A stretch of DNA of 55,499 nucleotides from positions 1-55,499 of the forward strand of contig CAJTMZ010000002.1 of NCBI GenBank assembly GCA_910577445.1. Reading direction: 5' to 3'. Under the pieces are notes generated by a model that saw only the letters and a list, made by a program, of their open reading frames with translations, was not told the origin of the DNA and made no database searches. This DNA is from an uncultured Lachnospiraceae bacterium (GTDB lineage Bacteria; Bacillota; Clostridia; Lachnospirales; Lachnospiraceae). The first letter of the stretch is position 1. Each line of letters begins with the position of its first letter. Of this stretch, positions 8,230 through 17,390 are shown one piece after another. Made by a program: the position numbers and the translations under genes.

Positions 8230-10044
8230 ATGGCAGAGCATAATCAAAGTAATATCAGGAATTTCTGCATTGTGGCCCATATTGACCATGGAAAATCCAC
8301 GCTGGCAGACAGAATTATAGAACAGACAGGACTTCTGACAAGCAGGGAAATGCAGAATCAGGTCCTTGACAATATGGAACTGGAGAGGGAGAGAGGAATC
8401 ACCATTAAAGCCCAGACGGTGCGCACCATTTACAAGGCAAAGAACGGGGAGGAATATATTTTCAACCTGATTGACACGCCGGGGCATGTGGATTTTAACT
8501 ATGAGGTCAGCAGAAGTCTGGCCGCCTGCGACGGCGCGATTCTGGTGGTGGACGCCGCTCAGGGAATCGAAGCCCAGACCCTTGCCAACGTGTATCTGGC
8601 GCTGGACCATAATCTTGAGGTGTTTCCGGTGATTAACAAGATAGATTTGCCCAGCGCGGAGCCGGAACGGGTAAAAAACGAGATTGAGGACGTAATCGGG
8701 CTGGAGGCCCAGGACGCGCCTCTTATTTCCGCAAAAAACGGAATCGGAATCGACGAGGTTCTGGAAGCCATTGTGGAAAAAATCCCGTCGCCGAAAGGAA
8801 ACGCCGACAATCCGCTGAAAGCGCTTATTTTTGACTCTGTTTACGATTCCTACAAGGGCGTGATTGTGTTCTGCCGTATCATGGAAGGGAAGGTGTCAAA
8901 AGGGACAAGCATCAAAATGATGGCGACAAATGCCGCTGCGGACGTGGTGGAGGTCGGGTACTTCGGCGCGGGCCAGTTTATTCCCTGCGAGGAGCTTTCC
9001 GCCGGCATGGTGGGATACATCACGGCTTCTATCAAGAATGTGAAAGACACTGCAGTGGGAGATACCATTACCGACGCCAAAAATCCCTGCGCGGAGCCGC
9101 TTCCCGGCTATAAAAAGGTAAACTCCATGGTTTACTGCGGCGTGTATCCCGCGGACGGCGCGAAATATCCCGACCTTCGGGACGCGCTGGAGAAGCTTCA
9201 GCTAAACGACGCGTCGCTGCGCTATGAACCGGAAACATCCATTGCCCTTGGCTTTGGTTTCCGATGCGGGTTTCTGGGACTTCTGCACCTTGAAATCATT
9301 CAGGAGCGTCTTGAGAGAGAATACAATCTGGATTTGGTGACGACCGCTCCGGGCGTTATCTATAAAGTACATAAGACGGACGGGGAAGTGATTGAGCTTA
9401 CCAATCCTTCCAATTTACCTGACCCTTCCGTGATTGAATATATGGAAGAGCCTGTGGTTTCGGCGGAAATCATGGTGACGACGGAGTTTATCGGTTCCAT
9501 TATGGAGCTTTGCCAGGAGAGGCGGGGAAGATATCTGGGAATGGAATATATGGAGGCATCCAGAGCGCTTCTGAAATACGAGCTTCCTTTAAACGAAATC
9601 ATTTATGACTTTTTTGACGCTTTGAAGTCCCGTTCCAGAGGCTACGCTTCCTTTGACTATGAGCTGAAAGGCTACGAGCTTTCGGAACTGGTGAAGCTGG
9701 ATATCCTGATTAACAGGGAAGAGGTGGACGCTTTATCCTTTATCGTCCACAAGGACAGCGCTTACGAGCGGGGGAGGAAAATGTGCGAAAAGCTAAAGGA
9801 TGAAATTCCAAGGCATCTGTTTGAAATTCCCATACAGGCGGCGGTCGGCGGCAAGATTATTGCCCGTGAGACCGTAAAGGCCATGCGCAAGGACGTGCTT
9901 GCCAAGTGCTACGGCGGCGATATCACCCGAAAGAAGAAGCTTCTTGAAAAGCAGAAAGAGGGAAAGAAAAGAATGCGCCAGATTGGCAGCGTGGAGATTC
10001 CCCAGAAAGCCTTTATGTCTGTGCTGAAACTGGACAATCAGTAA
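8230..10044 (+). CDS. lepA: Elongation factor 4 (LepA) translational GTPase
   Basis: Ribosome-associated GTPase implicated in back-translocation and 30S biogenesis. The 604-residue protein shows the G1 motif AHIDHGKST, the G2 effector region with ERERGITIKAQTV, G3 DTPGH, G4 NKID and the LepA-specific C-terminal domain (KKLLEKQKEGKKRMRQIG near the end). Start choice: the ATG at 8230 has GGAGG 5 bases upstream. A long in-frame extension back to 8104 runs through the palindromic element and is not conserved in character. hemW begins 2 bases after the stop codon, so the two are co-transcribed. Confidence 0.97.
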   Translation: MAEHNQSNIRNFCIVAHIDHGKSTLADRIIEQTGLLTSREMQNQVLDNMELERERGITIKAQTVRTIYKAKNGEEYIFNLIDTPGHVDFNYEVSRSLAACDGAILVVDAAQGIEAQTLANVYLALDHNLEVFPVINKIDLPSAEPERVKNEIEDVIGLEAQDAPLISAKNGIGIDEVLEAIVEKIPSPKGNADNPLKALIFDSVYDSYKGVIVFCRIMEGKVSKGTSIKMMATNAAADVVEVGYFGAGQFIPCEELSAGMVGYITASIKNVKDTAVGDTITDAKNPCAEPLPGYKKVNSMVYCGVYPADGAKYPDLRDALEKLQLNDASLRYEPETSIALGFGFRCGFLGLLHLEIIQERLEREYNLDLVTTAPGVIYKVHKTDGEVIELTNPSNLPDPSVIEYMEEPVVSAEIMVTTEFIGSIMELCQERRGRYLGMEYMEASRALLKYELPLNEIIYDFFDALKSRSRGYASFDYELKGYELSELVKLDILINREEVDALSFIVHKDSAYERGRKMCEKLKDEIPRHLFEIPIQAAVGGKIIARETVKAMRKDVLAKCYGGDITRKKKLLEKQKEGKKRMRQIGSVEIPQKAFMSVLKLDNQ

Positions 10045-10045
10045 G

Positions 10046-11179
10046 ATGAAAAAGGAAATCAGTTTATATATCCATATTCCTTTCTGCGTCCGAAAGTGTC
10101 TGTACTGCGATTTCCTCTCCGCGCCGGCGAAAGAGGCGCAGATAAGCCGCTACGTGGAGCTGCTGGTAAAAGAGATAGCGGTAAGGGGCAGAGAATACGG
10201 AGATTATAGGGTAAAGACGGTTTATATCGGGGGAGGGACCCCCTCGCTGCTATCCGGCGGCTGTATTTTGCAGATTATGACGCAGGTTTACCGCTGTTTT
10301 TGGGTGGAAAAAAACTGTGAGGTATCACTGGAAGCCAATCCCGGAACGGTCACTTATGAAAAGCTGACGGCGTGGCGGGAGGCGGGCGTCAACCGGATAA
10401 GCCTTGGCCTTCAGTCTCTGCAGGACGGGGAACTGAAAGCGCTTGGCCGTATTCACGACAGCAGTACCTTCTTTGCCACCTATAGAATGGTTGTTGAATC
10501 AGGATTTAATAATATAAATATCGATTTAATGTCCGGGATTCCGGGGCAGAGTCTTGAAAGCTACAAAGATACGCTGAAAAAGGTGGTAAAGTTAGCGCCC
10601 GGGCCGAAGCATATTTCCGCCTACAGCCTGATTGTGGAGGAGGGGACGCCTTTTTATGAAAACACGCCTCAGCTTCCGGACGAGGAATGCGACAGGGAAA
10701 TGTACGCCCTGACAGATGAGTTTCTTTCGCAATACGGGTACCGCCGGTACGAAATTTCCAATTACGCCCTGCCGGGGTACGAGTGCCGGCATAACATTGT
10801 GTACTGGCGAAGAGGCAATTATCTGGGCCTTGGATTAGGGGCGGCTTCTCTTGTGGAAAACGTGCGTTTTTGTAATGCCCGAAAGATTGAGGACTACGGG
10901 AAAATAGAGGAAAGGCAGATACTTTCACAAAAAGAGCAGATGGAGGAATTTATGTTTTTAGGGCTGCGCATGACAGAGGGCGTAAGCTATGGTGAGTTTT
11001 CGGCCTGCTTTGGCGCGGACATAGATTTGATTTATCCGGGAACTGTGGAGCTTTTCCGCCAAAAAGGGCTGCTCTGGCAAAGGATAAACGAAGAAACGGG
11101 GGAAAAACGAATCGGACTGACGGCATACGGCATGGACGTGAGCAATTATGTGATGGCCGAATTTCTTCTGACGGTTTAA
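10046..11179 (+). CDS. hemW: Radical SAM heme chaperone HemW (HemN-like)
   Basis: Radical SAM protein with the [4Fe-4S]-binding CX3CX2C motif at Cys14, Cys18 and Cys21 (HIPFCVRKCLYCDF), followed by VYIGGGTPSLL, SLEANPGT and the GLQSLQD block. Members are often annotated as coproporphyrinogen III oxidase, but this short N-terminal sequence and family length (377 residues) fit HemW, which inserts heme into client enzymes. Its place after lepA matches Bacillus. Whether it handles heme here cannot be told from the sequence. Confidence 0.9.
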   Translation: MKKEISLYIHIPFCVRKCLYCDFLSAPAKEAQISRYVELLVKEIAVRGREYGDYRVKTVYIGGGTPSLLSGGCILQIMTQVYRCFWVEKNCEVSLEANPGTVTYEKLTAWREAGVNRISLGLQSLQDGELKALGRIHDSSTFFATYRMVVESGFNNINIDLMSGIPGQSLESYKDTLKKVVKLAPGPKHISAYSLIVEEGTPFYENTPQLPDEECDREMYALTDEFLSQYGYRRYEISNYALPGYECRHNIVYWRRGNYLGLGLGAASLVENVRFCNARKIEDYGKIEERQILSQKEQMEEFMFLGLRMTEGVSYGEFSACFGADIDLIYPGTVELFRQKGLLWQRINEETGEKRIGLTAYGMDVSNYVMAEFLLTV

Positions 11180-11249
11180 ATATTTTTGGGAAAGGCACGG
11201 CGGGGCTTTCAGGGTCATAGAATAATAAAAATGACTTTGGGGGCGCCCT

Positions 11250-11363
11250 TTGAAAACTTTCCAGCAACCATTATCAACGGCGGAGGAAGCCCATTACATA
11301 CAGGTACTGCAGCAGGGAAATGATGAGGAAGCGGCGAAAGCCAGAGGAAAACATCCTCTGTGA
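11250..11363 (+). pseudogene. Out-of-frame N-terminal fragment of the sigK-like gene
   Basis: A 37-codon frame opening with TTG at 11250 encodes QQPLSTAEEAHYIQVLQQG then NDEEAAKAR, which matches the start of SigK (QPLSSSEEKKYLELMAKGDEHAR in B. subtilis has the same layout). It ends at a stop at 11361. The rest of the sigma factor continues in another frame. Removing a single G near 11345 would join AR to ENIL, the expected next residues, so one inserted base looks responsible. Confidence 0.65.
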
Positions 11364-11913
11364 GCCGGTGGGGAAGAATACGGCGCCGTGTATTGGATTA
11401 GGGGCGGTGCATATCGCAAAAAAATATCAGAATGTGGATGAGGACATGGAGGACCTGATTTCTATCGGAACCATCGGGCTGATTAAGGCCATCTCCTCCT
11501 TTGACGCCGGAAAAGGGAAACTGAGCACTTACGCTTCCCGCTGCATTGATAACGAACTTTTAATGCTGCTCCGCTCCAAAAAGAAAAGCTCCAGGGAGGT
11601 ATCCTTATTTGAGCCAATCGGGACGGATAAGGAAGGAAATGAAATCAATCTTCTGGATATCATAGAGCATGAGCAGGAAGATGTGACGGAGCAGATGGAG
11701 CTGTGCGATAACATCAAAAAAATGGCAGGACTTCTTAACGAGGTGCTGACGGAGCGTGAGAGGGAAATTATCTTTCTGCGCTACGGACTGGCCACGGGAA
11801 AGGAAGTAACCCAGCGGGAAATCGGGGAGCTGCTCCATATTTCAAGAAGCTATGTGTCAAGGATTGAGAAGAAAGCGCTGCTGAAGCTGCAGGCCGAATT
11901 TAAGGATAAGTGA
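11320..11913 (+). CDS. SigK-like sporulation sigma factor, N-terminus disrupted
   Basis: From about residue 33 this is a clear late-sporulation sigma factor: VHIAKKYQNVDEDMEDLISIGTIGLIKAI (region 2), YASRCIDNELLMLLRSKKKS, PIGTDKEGNEINLLDI, and region 4 with LTEREREIIFLRYG and ISRSYVSRIEKKAL. SigK directs mother-cell gene expression late in sporulation. The first 32 residues are not sigma-like; the expected region 1.2/2.1 start lies in another frame just upstream. Even after repairing that shift, about eight extra residues replace the usual NLRLVAHI block. It may be a decaying copy, or a gene expressed from a shortened start. No ribosome site of note precedes 11320. An intact sigK could exist elsewhere. 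Confidence 0.7.
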   Translation: MMRKRRKPEENILCEPVGKNTAPCIGLGAVHIAKKYQNVDEDMEDLISIGTIGLIKAISSFDAGKGKLSTYASRCIDNELLMLLRSKKKSSREVSLFEPIGTDKEGNEINLLDIIEHEQEDVTEQMELCDNIKKMAGLLNEVLTEREREIIFLRYGLATGKEVTQREIGELLHISRSYVSRIEKKALLKLQAEFKDK

Positions 11914-11932
11914 TAATTTAATAAAAATTTTA

Positions 11933-11961
11933 TTGATTTTTCAAGGAACTTCCGCTACAGT
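11933..11961 (+). promoter_or_regulatory. Candidate sigma-A promoter upstream of comM
   Basis: TTGATT (11933-11938), 17-base spacer, TACAGT (11956-11961). The 269 bases between the sigK-like gene and comM contain nothing else I recognise; a short open frame from 12025 has no family resemblance. Confidence 0.4.
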
Positions 11962-12182
11962 AGACATATCTTAGTAGCTGCGCCTCATTGCAGAATTTTC
12001 TGTCAGGGTGTGTCTTTTTAACATATGTCTGCTGTTCTTTTATGCGAAAGCCCACAGGGGCGTGTCAGAGTTTCCCGGTATTATGACTGTAAACGGATAG
12101 TTGCGGACGGCGCGTTTGGCGATACAGGAATCAAGTGTGTGCCCGGCGGCGCCTTATCGGAGAAAATAAAGGAGGTTCTTGT

Positions 12183-13739
12183 TTGTTCAGTACGATTTTG
12201 TCAGGAACCATTTATGGCATGGAAAGCCATTTGGTTCAGGTGGAGGTGGACTTATCTTCCGGTCTGCCCTGTTTTGTTATGGTAGGTAAGCTTGGCGGGG
12301 AGGTGAGAGAGTCCGGCGAGCGGGTGCGGATTGCCCTTAAAAACAGCGGCATCACCCTGCCTCCCGTTCACATTTCGGTGAATCTCTCCCCGGCAGATTT
12401 GAAAAAAGAGGGGACAGGCTTTGATTTACCCATCGCCGTAGGCGTGCTTGCCGCCCAGGGCAGGCTCCCGTCGGGATGCGCGGACAATACGATGATTTTG
12501 GGGGAACTGGGGCTTGGCGGGGAAATTAAAAAGGTGCGGGGAGTTTTGCCTCTGGCCATAAAGGCCGTGGACGGGGGCATAAGGAAATGCCTTGTGCCAA
12601 AGGAAAACGTCAGGGAGGCCGCGGCCGCCGCCGGGATGCAGGCGGTGGGAGTAAACCATCTTGCGCAGGTGATTACCTATTTAAAACTTTCGGAGAAACA
12701 GCAGGCGGAAATGCTGCCGCCGGAAGAGGGTGGTTATCAGGAGGAACTTTCCGGTGAGATAAGCGGCGGTGGAAGAGAAAAAGGGCCTGACTTTGCGGAA
12801 ATCGCGGGACAGGAAAGCGTGAAAAACGCGGCTCTCATTGCAGCGGCGGGCTTTCATCATATGCTGATTATGGGGCCGCCCGGGTCGGGAAAAACTATGA
12901 TTGCAAGCCGCCTGCCGGCCATACTGCCGCCCCTTTCCCGGAAGGAAAGCCTGGAGGTCACTTCCGTTTACAGTATTTCCGGGCAGCTTTGCGGCAACGC
13001 CGGGCTTATCACGGAGCGTCCCTTTTTAAGCCCGCATCATACGATTTCGCCGCAGGCGCTGTGCGGCGGCGGGAAAGTACCCAGACCCGGCATCCTTAGC
13101 CTTTGCCACCGGGGCGTACTTTTTCTGGACGAAATGCCGGAGTTTAAACGCCAGACGCTGGATTTGCTCAGGCAGCCCATGGAGGACAAAGAAATACGGA
13201 TTGCCAGAAGCAGCGGCTTTTTCACCTATCCGGCGGACGTTATGGTGGTAGGGGCCATGAATCCCTGCCCCTGCGGCTATTATCCCGACAGAAACAAATG
13301 CCGGTGCACGCCTTTTGAGAGACGCAGATATTTGCGCAGTATCTCCGGGCCGATACTGGACAGAATCGATATCTTCGCGGAGGCCTCCCGGGTGGAGTTT
13401 TCCGGGCTGCGGAGGAAAAAGAGCGGGGAGAGCAGCGCAAGTATGCGTAGAAAAGTGATGGAAGCCCGCCGGCGTCAAAAGGAGCGGTACGCCGGTACCC
13501 GGATTCGGTTCAATGCCGATTTGGAAGCCGGTGATTTGGACAAATACTGCCGGCTTGACGCCGCTGGCGCGGAGCTGATGGAGAAAATGTTCCGGGCCAT
13601 GGATTTAAGCGCCAGAGCCTGCCACAGAATATGGAAGGTAGCCAGAACCGTCGCGGATTTAAGCGGAAGCCCTTCCGTTCTGGCAGAGCATTTATCCCAG
13701 GCGGCCTGTTACCGGGCCGGTGATTTGGGAGAAAGGTAG
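12183..13739 (+). CDS. comM: ComM/YifB family Mg-chelatase-like AAA+ ATPase
   Basis: Hexameric AAA+ helicase of the MCM-like family; in Gram-negative relatives ComM drives branch migration during natural transformation. The N-terminal Lon-like domain reads FSTILSGTIYGMESHLVQVE. The ATPase core has Walker A GPPGSGKTM at residues 231-239, LFLDEMPEF as Walker B and a zinc-like NPCPCGYY...KCRC insert. The C-terminal ComM domain ends at 518 residues, normal for the family. The start is a TTG at 12183: AAAGGAGG lies 7 bases upstream, and translation from there begins exactly where relatives do. dprA follows after 7 bases, linking two DNA-uptake or recombination genes. Confidence 0.93.
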   Translation: MFSTILSGTIYGMESHLVQVEVDLSSGLPCFVMVGKLGGEVRESGERVRIALKNSGITLPPVHISVNLSPADLKKEGTGFDLPIAVGVLAAQGRLPSGCADNTMILGELGLGGEIKKVRGVLPLAIKAVDGGIRKCLVPKENVREAAAAAGMQAVGVNHLAQVITYLKLSEKQQAEMLPPEEGGYQEELSGEISGGGREKGPDFAEIAGQESVKNAALIAAAGFHHMLIMGPPGSGKTMIASRLPAILPPLSRKESLEVTSVYSISGQLCGNAGLITERPFLSPHHTISPQALCGGGKVPRPGILSLCHRGVLFLDEMPEFKRQTLDLLRQPMEDKEIRIARSSGFFTYPADVMVVGAMNPCPCGYYPDRNKCRCTPFERRRYLRSISGPILDRIDIFAEASRVEFSGLRRKKSGESSASMRRKVMEARRRQKERYAGTRIRFNADLEAGDLDKYCRLDAAGAELMEKMFRAMDLSARACHRIWKVARTVADLSGSPSVLAEHLSQAACYRAGDLGER

Positions 13740-13746
13740 GAGGGGC

Positions 13747-14937
13747 ATGGCGGAAGATAAGATGTACCGGTTCTGGCTCCATCATCTGCCGGGAGTGGGC
13801 GATAAAACCATCGAAAAGCTTCTGGGACGGTTCGGCGATGCCCGGGAGGTTTACGCCGCCGGGCAGGCGGCTTTAGAGGAGGTGCTGGGAAATAACAAAG
13901 CCCTTAAGGTTACGGAGTTTCGAAAGCGCTTTCAGCTTCAGCGGGCCTATGAGGAAATGAGGGACAAAAAAATTGCTTTTTACACAAAGGAGGACGAGGA
14001 ATATCCCGTAAGGCTGCGGGAAATTCCCCATCCGCCTTATGGGCTTTACTGTCTGGGAAAGCTGCCTGCGGACCGTCTTCCGGCCGCTGCCGTCATCGGG
14101 GCGCGGGAATGTTCGGAGTATGGAAGCGCCATGGCGGAGGCCTTTGCGGGGAGACTTGGAGAAGCCGGTGTTTCCATTATCAGCGGCATGGCAAGGGGGA
14201 TAGACGGCATCGGGCAGAGAGCGGCCCTTATGAGGGGCGGAAAAACCTACGCGGTCTTAGGCTGCGGGGCGGATATCTGCTATCCGGCCTCGAACAGAAG
14301 GCTTTATGAGGAAATCAGAGAAAAAGGCGGCGGGATTTTATCTGTATTTCCGCCGGGGACGGAGCCTCTTAAGCGGCATTTCCCGGAGCGGAACCGAATT
14401 GTGGCGGGACTTTCCGATTTGGTTTTGGTAGTGGAGGCAAGGCAGAAAAGCGGCACATGGATTACGGTGGATATGGCTTTAGAGCAGGGAAAAAACGTCT
14501 ATGCCGTACCCGGACGGCTCACCGACAGGCTAAATGACGGGTGTAATTTATTAATCAGACAGGGCGCGGGGATTGCGCTTTCGCCGGAGGATATTCTGGC
14601 GGAGCTGGCGATTATTAAAAACAGAAGCAGCGGCAGTACCGGGCGGGGATTGGGGCCGCCAAAGGCTGATTTGCCAAAAGCGGATAAGGCAAAGGAAGCG
14701 GAAAGGACTGCGGAACATACGGGCCGGGGAAAAACGGAACAGAGCATACTGCGTTTTCTGGATTACCACCCCAAATCCGTGGACGAGATACTGGAGGGTA
14801 TGCGGGGGGCGGGGATAAAGATTGGCCTTGCCCGGCTTTTAAGCGAACTTGTCACGCTCTGTATGGAGGGAGAGGCAAAGCAGGTTACAGGAAACTATTT
14901 TATCAAAAAGGAATATGGAAAAGGAGAGAGGGAATGA
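13747..14937 (+). CDS. dprA: DNA-processing protein DprA (Smf)
   Basis: Loads RecA on incoming single-stranded DNA during transformation. The N-terminal helix-hairpin region (LPGVGDKTIEKLLGRFG) precedes a Rossmann domain with VIGARECSEYG, ISGMARGIDGIGQRAAL and YAVLGCGADICYP, then a charged linker (about residues 300-330) and a C-terminal winged helix. 396 residues is typical. The ATG at 13747 follows AGGAGGGG. It is part of a comM-dprA-small gene-topA group; in B. subtilis dprA(smf)-topA is also conserved. Whether this organism is naturally competent is not shown. Confidence 0.95.
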   Translation: MAEDKMYRFWLHHLPGVGDKTIEKLLGRFGDAREVYAAGQAALEEVLGNNKALKVTEFRKRFQLQRAYEEMRDKKIAFYTKEDEEYPVRLREIPHPPYGLYCLGKLPADRLPAAAVIGARECSEYGSAMAEAFAGRLGEAGVSIISGMARGIDGIGQRAALMRGGKTYAVLGCGADICYPASNRRLYEEIREKGGGILSVFPPGTEPLKRHFPERNRIVAGLSDLVLVVEARQKSGTWITVDMALEQGKNVYAVPGRLTDRLNDGCNLLIRQGAGIALSPEDILAELAIIKNRSSGSTGRGLGPPKADLPKADKAKEAERTAEHTGRGKTEQSILRFLDYHPKSVDEILEGMRGAGIKIGLARLLSELVTLCMEGEAKQVTGNYFIKKEYGKGERE

Positions 14938-15110
14938 ATACATTTTATTATGAAGTAATCAGTATCGACGGCGACTATGCAAACCTGAAAAGAACCGATA
15001 TCGACAGCGACGATTTAAAGCTGGTGGCCAGAGCGCTGCTGCCGCCGGAGACAGCAGAGGGAATGAAGCTTAAGTATGAGTGGATGCAGTACGAAATTAT
15101 CAGTGATTAG
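14934..15110 (+). CDS. Small conserved-looking protein, unknown function (58 aa)
   Basis: A 58-codon gene whose ATG overlaps the dprA stop codon (ATGA), with GGAGAG 4-9 bases upstream, so translational coupling to dprA is likely. The product starts MNTFYYEVISIDGDYANLKR and has the pattern aliphatic-GDYA-L...RALLPPETAEGMKLKYE, rich in beta-prone residues. It loosely resembles small beta-barrel DUF3006-type proteins, but I cannot assign a family. Codon use matches the neighbours and nothing else fills the interval, which supports a real gene. Confidence 0.75.
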   Translation: MNTFYYEVISIDGDYANLKRTDIDSDDLKLVARALLPPETAEGMKLKYEWMQYEIISD

Positions 15111-15130
15111 AGGATTAATAGTTTTTTTAC

Positions 15131-15159
15131 TTGCCACCGTGAGGAAAGTGGTGTATAGT
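15131..15159 (+). promoter_or_regulatory. Sigma-A promoter of topA
   Basis: TTGCCA (15131-15136), 17-base spacer, TATAGT (15154-15159), giving a leader of about 40 bases before the topA ATG. Confidence 0.75.
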
Positions 15160-15206
15160 TTTAGCCGATTGATTCTATAAATGAAATGATAAGGGGATAA
15201 ATTTCT

Positions 15207-17297
15207 ATGGCAAAGTATCTGGTGATAGTGGAGTCACCGGCTAAGGTGAAAACAATCAAAAAATTTCTGGGAGCCGACTATGAGGTGATGGCCAGCAACG
15301 GACATGTGCGCGACCTGCCAAAGAGCCAGCTCGGTATTGACGTGGAGCATGACTATGAGCCCAAATATATTACAATCAGGGGGAAAGGCGACATTTTAGC
15401 CAGCCTGAGAAAGGAAGTCAAAAAGGCGAAGAAGATATATTTGGCTACCGACCCTGACCGGGAAGGGGAAGCTATCTCCTGGCACCTTTTAAAGGCGTTA
15501 AAGCTGGAAGACAAGAAGGTTTACCGGATAGCCTTTAATGAGATAACGAAAAACGCCGTAAAGGAATCCCTGAAAAACGCAAGGGAAATCGACATGAATC
15601 TGGTGGACGCCCAACAGGCAAGGCGGGTTTTGGACCGTATGGTGGGATACCGCATTTCCCCGCTTTTGTGGGCGAAGGTAAAAAGAGGGCTTTCAGCCGG
15701 CAGGGTGCAGTCCGTGGCTCTTCGGATTATCTGCGACCGGGAAGAGGAGATAAACAGCTTTATTCCAAAGGAGTACTGGACGCTGGACGTTTCCTTCCGG
15801 ATTCCCGGTGAGAAAAAGCTTCTTCTGGCAAAATATTTCGGTTTAAAGGATAAAAAGACCGTGATTTCCTCCAAAGAAGAGCTGGAACAGATTATGGGAG
15901 AAATAAAGGGAGCCGGTTTTTGCGTAAGCGAGGTAAAAAAAGGCGAGAGGACGAAAAAGCCGCCTCTTCCGTTCACCACCTCCACCTTGCAGCAGGAGGC
16001 CAGCAAAACCTTAAATTTTTCCACACAGAAGACCATGCGGCTGGCGCAGCAGCTTTATGAGGGAATTGAGATTAAGGGCAACGGAACCGTGGGCCTTATC
16101 ACCTATCTTCGTACGGATTCCACCAGAGTTTCCGAGGAAGCCCGCCGGATGGCTGAGGAATATATCGGTAAGAATTACGGCGAAAATTATGTGGGAAAGG
16201 AACCGGAAGAGGCAAAGGGCGGCAGAAAGGTTCAGGACGCTCACGAGGCTATCCGTCCAACGGATTTAAACCGGACCCCCGCATCCATGAAGGATTCCCT
16301 CTCCAGGGACCAGCTCAGGCTTTACCAGTTAATATGGAAGCGTTTTGTGGCGGGCGGGATGCAGTCGGCAAAATATGAAACCACTTCCATTAAAATCGAC
16401 GCCGGAGAGCACCGGTTTACGGTGGCGGCGTCTCGGATGATTTTCGACGGATTTACATGCGTGTACGCGCAGGACGAGGATAAGGCGGAAAATAATCTGC
16501 TGGCAGGGGCTGTTACGGAAGAAACGCCGCTTACGCTGGAAGGATTTGAGGAAAAGCAGCATTTTACCCAGCCATCTCCCCATTATACGGAGGCCTCCCT
16601 GGTCAGGGCACTGGAAGAGCTGGGCATAGGACGGCCAAGCACCTATGCGCCTACCATTACCACGCTTCTTGCCCGGCGTTACATTGTAAAGGAAAACAGG
16701 AACCTTTATGTGACGGAAATCGGCGAGGTGGTAAACCATATGATGCAGGAAGCTTTCCCGAGCGTTGTGGATGTGAATTTTACCGCCAACATGGAGGCGC
16801 TTTTAGACAGTGTGGCGGAGGGAAGCGTGGCCTGGAAAACCATCGTGTCCAATTTTTACCCTGATTTGGATGAAGCCGTAAAAACGGCGGAGAAGGAACT
16901 GGAGCAGGTGGAGACGAAAGACGAGGTTTCCGACGAGGTCTGCGATTTGTGCGGAAGGCAGATGGTGATTAAGTATGGGCCTCACGGCAGGTTCCTTGCC
17001 TGTCCCGGATTTCCGGAATGCCGCAGCACCAAGCCTTTTTATGAAAAAACAGGGGTTCCCTGTCCGAAATGCAGCAAGGATATCGTTCTGAAGATGACCA
17101 GAAAGGGCAGAAAATATTATGGCTGCATTGATAATCCGGATTGCGATTTTATGATATGGCAGAAGCCCTCTCTGGAAAAATGTAAAAAGTGCGGTTCTAT
17201 GATGGTGCACAAGGGGAATAAACTGGTGTGTACCGGAGAGAATTGCGATTATGTTTCGGAAATATCTGAAAAAACAGAAAAATCAGAAAATTCATAG
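15207..17297 (+). CDS. topA: DNA topoisomerase I
   Basis: Type IA topoisomerase that relaxes negative supercoils. The N-terminal TOPRIM domain is MAKYLVIVESPAKVKTIKKF with the acidic DPDREGEAISWHL motif. The active-site tyrosine is Tyr300 in GLITYLRTDSTR. The C-terminal part carries three four-cysteine zinc ribbons, beginning at CDLCGRQM, CPKCSKDI and CKKCGSMM. 696 residues fits Firmicutes TopA. It has its own promoter. In B. subtilis trmFO, xerC and hslVU lie between topA and codY; here they are absent and codY follows directly. Confidence 0.98.
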   Translation: MAKYLVIVESPAKVKTIKKFLGADYEVMASNGHVRDLPKSQLGIDVEHDYEPKYITIRGKGDILASLRKEVKKAKKIYLATDPDREGEAISWHLLKALKLEDKKVYRIAFNEITKNAVKESLKNAREIDMNLVDAQQARRVLDRMVGYRISPLLWAKVKRGLSAGRVQSVALRIICDREEEINSFIPKEYWTLDVSFRIPGEKKLLLAKYFGLKDKKTVISSKEELEQIMGEIKGAGFCVSEVKKGERTKKPPLPFTTSTLQQEASKTLNFSTQKTMRLAQQLYEGIEIKGNGTVGLITYLRTDSTRVSEEARRMAEEYIGKNYGENYVGKEPEEAKGGRKVQDAHEAIRPTDLNRTPASMKDSLSRDQLRLYQLIWKRFVAGGMQSAKYETTSIKIDAGEHRFTVAASRMIFDGFTCVYAQDEDKAENNLLAGAVTEETPLTLEGFEEKQHFTQPSPHYTEASLVRALEELGIGRPSTYAPTITTLLARRYIVKENRNLYVTEIGEVVNHMMQEAFPSVVDVNFTANMEALLDSVAEGSVAWKTIVSNFYPDLDEAVKTAEKELEQVETKDEVSDEVCDLCGRQMVIKYGPHGRFLACPGFPECRSTKPFYEKTGVPCPKCSKDIVLKMTRKGRKYYGCIDNPDCDFMIWQKPSLEKCKKCGSMMVHKGNKLVCTGENCDYVSEISEKTEKSENS
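17278..17292 (+). promoter_or_regulatory. Possible CodY box near the codY promoter
   Basis: AAAAATCAGAAAATT matches the known CodY consensus AATTTTCWGAAAATT at 12 of 15 positions. It lies in the 3' end of topA, about 43 bases upstream of the codY -35 box. The three mismatches are all in one half-site, so binding is uncertain. Confidence 0.35.
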
Positions 17298-17334
17298 AAA
17301 TATTTGGTATTATAGAAAATTTGAAGAACAGTCG

Positions 17335-17363
17335 TTGAAATTGCAAAAATCCTGTGATACAAT
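17335..17363 (+). promoter_or_regulatory. Sigma-A promoter of codY
   Basis: TTGAAA (17335-17340), 17-base spacer, TACAAT (17358-17363), just before the GGGAGGT ribosome site of codY. Confidence 0.8.
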
Positions 17364-17390
17364 AGGAGCGAAATCTTTGGGAGGTATCAC

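Noticed and set aside
12025..12285. Open frame of 86 codons upstream of comM
   Set aside because: No ribosome site, no family resemblance, and it overlaps the better supported TTG start of comM in another frame.
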